A stretch of 64,000 bases of DNA from Mucilaginibacter aquatilis (lineage in GTDB: Bacteria; Bacteroidota; Bacteroidia; Sphingobacteriales; Sphingobacteriaceae), in the NCBI RefSeq assembly GCF_009755275.1, contig NZ_WQLA01000002.1, positions 675,325-739,324 on the forward strand. The letters run 5' to 3'. The notes beneath the pieces were generated by a model that was not told the origin of the DNA, searched no databases, and was given only the letters and a program-made list of their open reading frames with translations. Shown piece by piece: positions 62,091 to 64,000 of the stretch (positions are counted from its first letter, which is position 1; each line of letters starts with the position of its first letter). Both the position numbers and the translations under genes were made by a program.

Positions 62091-62093
62091 AAA

Positions 62094-62405
62094 TCAAATA
62101 GCAATATCCTGATCTAATCGTGGGTCTTCAGGTAAAATTTCCATCTCCGGAAATTCTATGTAGCTGGCGTACCACTGTATAGCGCTCACCACGTCCAGCG
62201 CATCGTCAGGAGCAATGTTAATGGTCTCAAAGGCGTATAGTTTGTTGTTAGCATACGCATAGAGCTGAATTTCATCCGTGTCTGGCGTAAAGCTTTCGTC
62301 GGTTACACAGTATACTTTCACCTTCAAGTCGGTATCGCGTGAGTGTATTACATCACGGCAAGGTTCATTGGGGTCTGTAGCTAAAAGAAATACGGCCTGT
62401 TCCAT
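62094..62405 (-). CDS. Hypothetical protein upstream of the glycosylase gene
   Basis: A 103-residue acidic, soluble protein of unknown function (VFLLATDPNEPCRDVIHSRD, then DALDVVSAIQWYASYIEFPE). No motif recognised. It is directly coupled to the AlkA-type gene by a three-base gap, which supports that it is real. Confidence 0.7.
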   Translation of the reverse strand: MEQAVFLLATDPNEPCRDVIHSRDTDLKVKVYCVTDESFTPDTDEIQLYAYANNKLYAFETINIAPDDALDVVSAIQWYASYIEFPEMEILPEDPRLDQDIAI

Positions 62406-62539
62406 AAATATCTAACATCCTACCTCACTTATAGTTTAATAATTAATGATAAATACATGCTAAGCTTCTGCAACGGCGTTTTCTGGCAAAAGTGTGAACA
62501 AACCGTTTGTATCCCGGTTATTTTTTAAAACCACTGATG

Positions 62540-62707
62540 ATGAAAAAAGCTAAATATATATTATTCGCTATGTGGCTCATAGTGTTGACCGCATGCCACG
62601 AAGACCCGAACAACAAATTTGGAGGACCATCCGACGCCAGGGATACGGCTTCCTCCCGTAGAGATACCAGTTCAGTAGGTACACGTACTGATGGTCATAT
62701 GCAATGA
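62540..62707 (+). CDS. Small lipoprotein, 55 residues
   Basis: A signal segment KKAKYILFAMWLIVLTAC ends in a lipobox with Cys, followed by a short polar stretch with many Ser, Asp, Arg and Thr (DARDTASSRRDTSSVGTRTD). It would be a membrane-anchored lipoprotein without globular domain. Start at ATG 62540; another ATG is directly upstream at 62537. Function unknown. Confidence 0.65.
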   Translation: MKKAKYILFAMWLIVLTACHEDPNNKFGGPSDARDTASSRRDTSSVGTRTDGHMQ

Positions 62708-62712
62708 GTAAG

Positions 62713-62720
62713 TAAGTTTG
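62713..62720 (+). promoter_or_regulatory. -7-like element TAAGTTTG, first copy
   Basis: TAAGTTTG followed by TGGT, a match to TAnnTTTG. The same 12 bases recur at 62792. No coding gene follows on this strand. Confidence 0.4.
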
Positions 62721-62791
62721 TGGTTTTATATACTCACTTTAGGGTAATATTTTCTTATAATTCCACATATAAATCGTTTAAAGAAATAAAA

Positions 62792-62799
62792 TAAGTTTG
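62792..62799 (+). promoter_or_regulatory. -7-like element TAAGTTTG, second copy
   Basis: Second copy of TAAGTTTG-TGGT, 79 bases after the first. With the two plus-strand terminators downstream it could define a small RNA of about 65 or 115 bases. Confidence 0.4.
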
Positions 62800-62847
62800 T
62801 GGTATAGGTGATTAAACCATTGGTACAAGATTTGTCTATATAAATAT

Positions 62848-62868
62848 GCCCTCTCAAAGGGCTGTTTT
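62848..62868 (+). terminator. Short terminator-like hairpin
   Basis: GCCCT (62848-62852) pairs with AGGGC (62858-62862), followed by TGTTTTTC. Weak, but correctly built for the plus strand. Confidence 0.5.
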
Positions 62869-62884
62869 TCATAGGTAGATGTAG

Positions 62885-62919
62885 AGTCGGATTACTGCGA
62901 GAGTTGTCCGACTTTTTTT
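62885..62919 (+). terminator. Terminator before the thioredoxin gene
   Basis: AGTCGGA (62885-62891) pairs with TCCGACT (62907-62913), followed by seven T (62913-62919). Oriented for plus-strand transcripts although the adjacent thioredoxin gene is on the minus strand. Confidence 0.7.
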
Positions 62920-62922
62920 ATA

Positions 62923-63345
62923 CTACTGTCTTCTAAGGCCTTCTTCGCCAAAACGAAGTAAATTTTTGGCCGTAATAAATCCAACAGTATTGAGCAGTAT
63001 TTTACCGTCGCTATCAAAAATAATAAGGGTGGGGTAGGCCCGCATTCCCCACTGTTGCGCAAGTTTTGGGTTATTGCCCCGCTCCATATCAAGTGCAACA
63101 TTTATAAAATTGGCGTTGTAAAACTTAGCAGCATCCTTATTTTTAAATGTGGTGGCTTTTAACATTTTACAGGGGCCACACCACGTTGCATATGCGTCAA
63201 CAAAAATGGGCTTATTTTGCGCTTTTGCTTGTTTCAATGCTTCGTTCCATGACGTAGCTGTAAACGCTATTTCGTTATTGTTTTGCGCGTAAACTGTTGA
63301 GGTTGCGAGTATAAGCACAACCCAAATACATTTTAAAAACTTCAT
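62923..63345 (-). CDS. Exported thioredoxin-family protein
   Basis: A 140-residue periplasmic thioredoxin-fold protein. Signal peptide 1-20 (ending TVYAQ); the redox pair is in DAYATWCGPCKMLKAT (CGPC); GMRAYPTLIIFDSDGKIL contains the cis-Pro region. It resembles the thioredoxin-like domains of DsbD-type proteins. A partner is not evident. The gene for the Gln-rich protein lies 53 bases upstream on the same strand. Confidence 0.9.
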   Translation of the reverse strand: MKFLKCIWVVLILATSTVYAQNNNEIAFTATSWNEALKQAKAQNKPIFVDAYATWCGPCKMLKATTFKNKDAAKFYNANFINVALDMERGNNPKLAQQWGMRAYPTLIIFDSDGKILLNTVGFITAKNLLRFGEEGLRRQ

Positions 63346-63364
63346 CGGGGGTTACAATGATAAA

Positions 63365-63390
63365 AGCCCGGCGTAATTAAACGCCCGGCT
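63365..63390 (-). terminator. Hairpin between the Gln-rich gene and the thioredoxin gene
   Basis: AGCCCGGCGT and ACGCCCGGCT pair with one mismatch around the loop AATTAA-like stretch. No good T tract, so function as terminator is uncertain. Confidence 0.45.
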
Positions 63391-63398
63391 AAGGTTAT

Positions 63399-63998
63399 TT
63401 AATACGGGCGTCCTGGTCTTTGTCGTCCTTGCTGTTGTTGGCGTTGCTGGTCTTGTTGCTGACGCTGCTGCTCCATTTGCTGACGACGTTGTTCCTGTTG
63501 TTGCTGACGTTGCTGCTCTTGTTGCTGGCGCTGCTGATCTTGCTGCTGCTGACGCTGCTGTTCCATTTGTTGGCGGCGTTGTTCCTGCTGTTGCTGACGT
63601 TGCTGCTCTTGTTGTTGGCGCTGCTGATCTTGCTGCTGCTGACGCTGCTGTTCCATCTGTTGGCGGCGTTGTTCCTGTTGTTGCTGACGTTGCTGCTCTT
63701 GTTGTTGGCGTTGCTGATCTTGCTGCTGCTGACGCTGCTGTTCCATTTGCTGACGACGTTGTTCCTGTTGTTGCTGACGTTGCTGCTCTTGTTGTTGCCG
63801 CTGTTGATCCGACTGCTGCTGGCGTTGCTGTTCCATTTGCTGACGACGTTGTTCCTGTTGTTGCTGACGTTGCTGCTCTTGTTGTTGCCGCTGTTGATCC
63901 GACTGCTGTTGCTGACGTTGTTGGTCTTGTTGCTGTCTGCGTTGTTCCATTTGCTGTCTGCGTTGCTCTTGCTGCTGCTGACGTTGTTCATCAGTCAT
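63399..63998 (-). CDS. Gln/Arg-rich repeat protein, C-terminal part
   Basis: The product is almost only Gln, Arg, Glu, Asp and Met and ends QQGRQRPGRPY. From about 63475 to 63890 it is built of near-identical 30-residue units (pattern EQRRQQM-EQQRQQQQ-DQQRQQQ-EQQRQQQQ). It is probably a long helical or disordered tail of a larger exported protein: the first ATG (63998) is at the window edge and the frame is likely to continue beyond it. No function can be given. The frame is preferred over an overlapping open frame because its ending and repeat logic are protein-like. Confidence 0.7.
   Translation of the reverse strand: MTDEQRQQQQEQRRQQMEQRRQQQDQQRQQQQSDQQRQQQEQQRQQQQEQRRQQMEQQRQQQSDQQRQQQEQQRQQQQEQRRQQMEQQRQQQQDQQRQQQEQQRQQQQEQRRQQMEQQRQQQQDQQRQQQEQQRQQQQEQRRQQMEQQRQQQQDQQRQQQEQQRQQQQEQRRQQMEQQRQQQDQQRQQQQGRQRPGRPY
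63475..63890 (-). repeat. 90-bp tandem repeats inside the Gln-rich gene
   Basis: The marker CCAT (codon ATG of the unit, minus strand) recurs at exactly 90-base intervals (A at 63475, 63565, 63655, 63745, 63835); the next one, at 63949, is 114 bases away. Units differ by few, mostly third-position, changes, so the array is recent and may vary in copy number. Confidence 0.85.
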
Positions 63999-64000
63999 CT

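Noticed and set aside
63475..63890. CRISPR-like regular spacing
   Set aside because: The 90-bp units are contiguous coding repeats with no unique spacers.
63395..63991. 198-codon minus-strand frame rich in Asn, Ser and Lys overlapping the Gln-rich gene
   Set aside because: It is the shifted reading of the same CAG/CAA-type repeat; the Gln/Arg frame has the regular unit structure and a distinct non-repeat ending.
1..64000. Insertion sequences, prophage or integrated element
   Set aside because: No transposase, integrase, phage gene or bounding repeats were seen; gene order and composition look chromosomal throughout.

Overview
The window reads as a chromosome segment of a Bacteroidota member, most likely family Sphingobacteriaceae (Mucilaginibacter/Pedobacter type). 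Supporting signs are the promoter -7 motif TAnnTTTG in front of many genes, the scarcity of clear Shine-Dalgarno sites, a ribosomal protein S16 with a long Ala/Glu/Lys tail, LytS/LytTR signalling, DUF4407 and AsmA-type proteins, and a pectin-degrading enzyme cluster. The genus is an inference.

Layout. 0-5 kb: end of a DsbD-like protein, pfkA, then rpsP-rimM-trmD-rplS. 4.8-8.5 kb (minus): sensor kinase, TlpA-like protein and LytTR regulator in one tight operon. 9-11 kb: ECF sigma factor overlapping a membrane-anchored barrel-like partner. 11.1-12.5 kb: oligogalacturonate-lyase-like protein. 12.7-23.8 kb: housekeeping and accessory genes (AsmA protein, PfkB kinase, Dabb, VOC, SDR with TetR repressor and two operators, peptide deformylase, NifU/Mrp Fe-S genes, AsmA-GT51 fusion). 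23.9-35.1 kb: rhamnogalacturonan/pectin locus (GH105, GH43-like, CE12, GH28, CE12, CE12, GH2, GH105), mostly one plus-strand operon, without SusC/SusD or a polysaccharide lyase inside it. 35.6-46.4 kb: cold-shock protein, DUF4407, rhodanese, dipeptide epimerase, M16 peptidase, hpt, SulP transporter, a 566-bp gene-free stretch with inverted repeats, an MFS transporter and a set of very small proteins. 46.4-52.8 kb: surE-lpxB, glycosyltransferase, a REC protein overlapping a REC-sugar transferase fusion, S41 peptidase. 53.5-53.8 kb: two identical tRNA-Glu genes. 54.0-60.5 kb: DUF427 and a flavoprotein disulfide reductase, then a four-gene operon of an OpuC-type ABC transporter with egtB and egtD. 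60.6-64 kb: mannonate-oxidoreductase-like SDR, AlkA-type glycosylase, a small lipoprotein, thioredoxin and the end of a Gln/Arg repeat protein.

How they work together. The pectin locus encodes secreted or periplasmic enzymes that would deacetylate rhamnogalacturonan (three CE12 enzymes), cleave its backbone and side chains (GH28, GH2, GH43-like) and remove unsaturated end sugars (two GH105). The PL22-like protein at 11-12 kb and the SDR at 60.6 kb could serve uronate catabolism in the cytoplasm or periplasm. The transporter-egtB-egtD operon suggests ergothioneine uptake plus synthesis. Its permease/binding-protein fusion appears to carry a circularly permuted binding domain, the most interesting single observation in the window.
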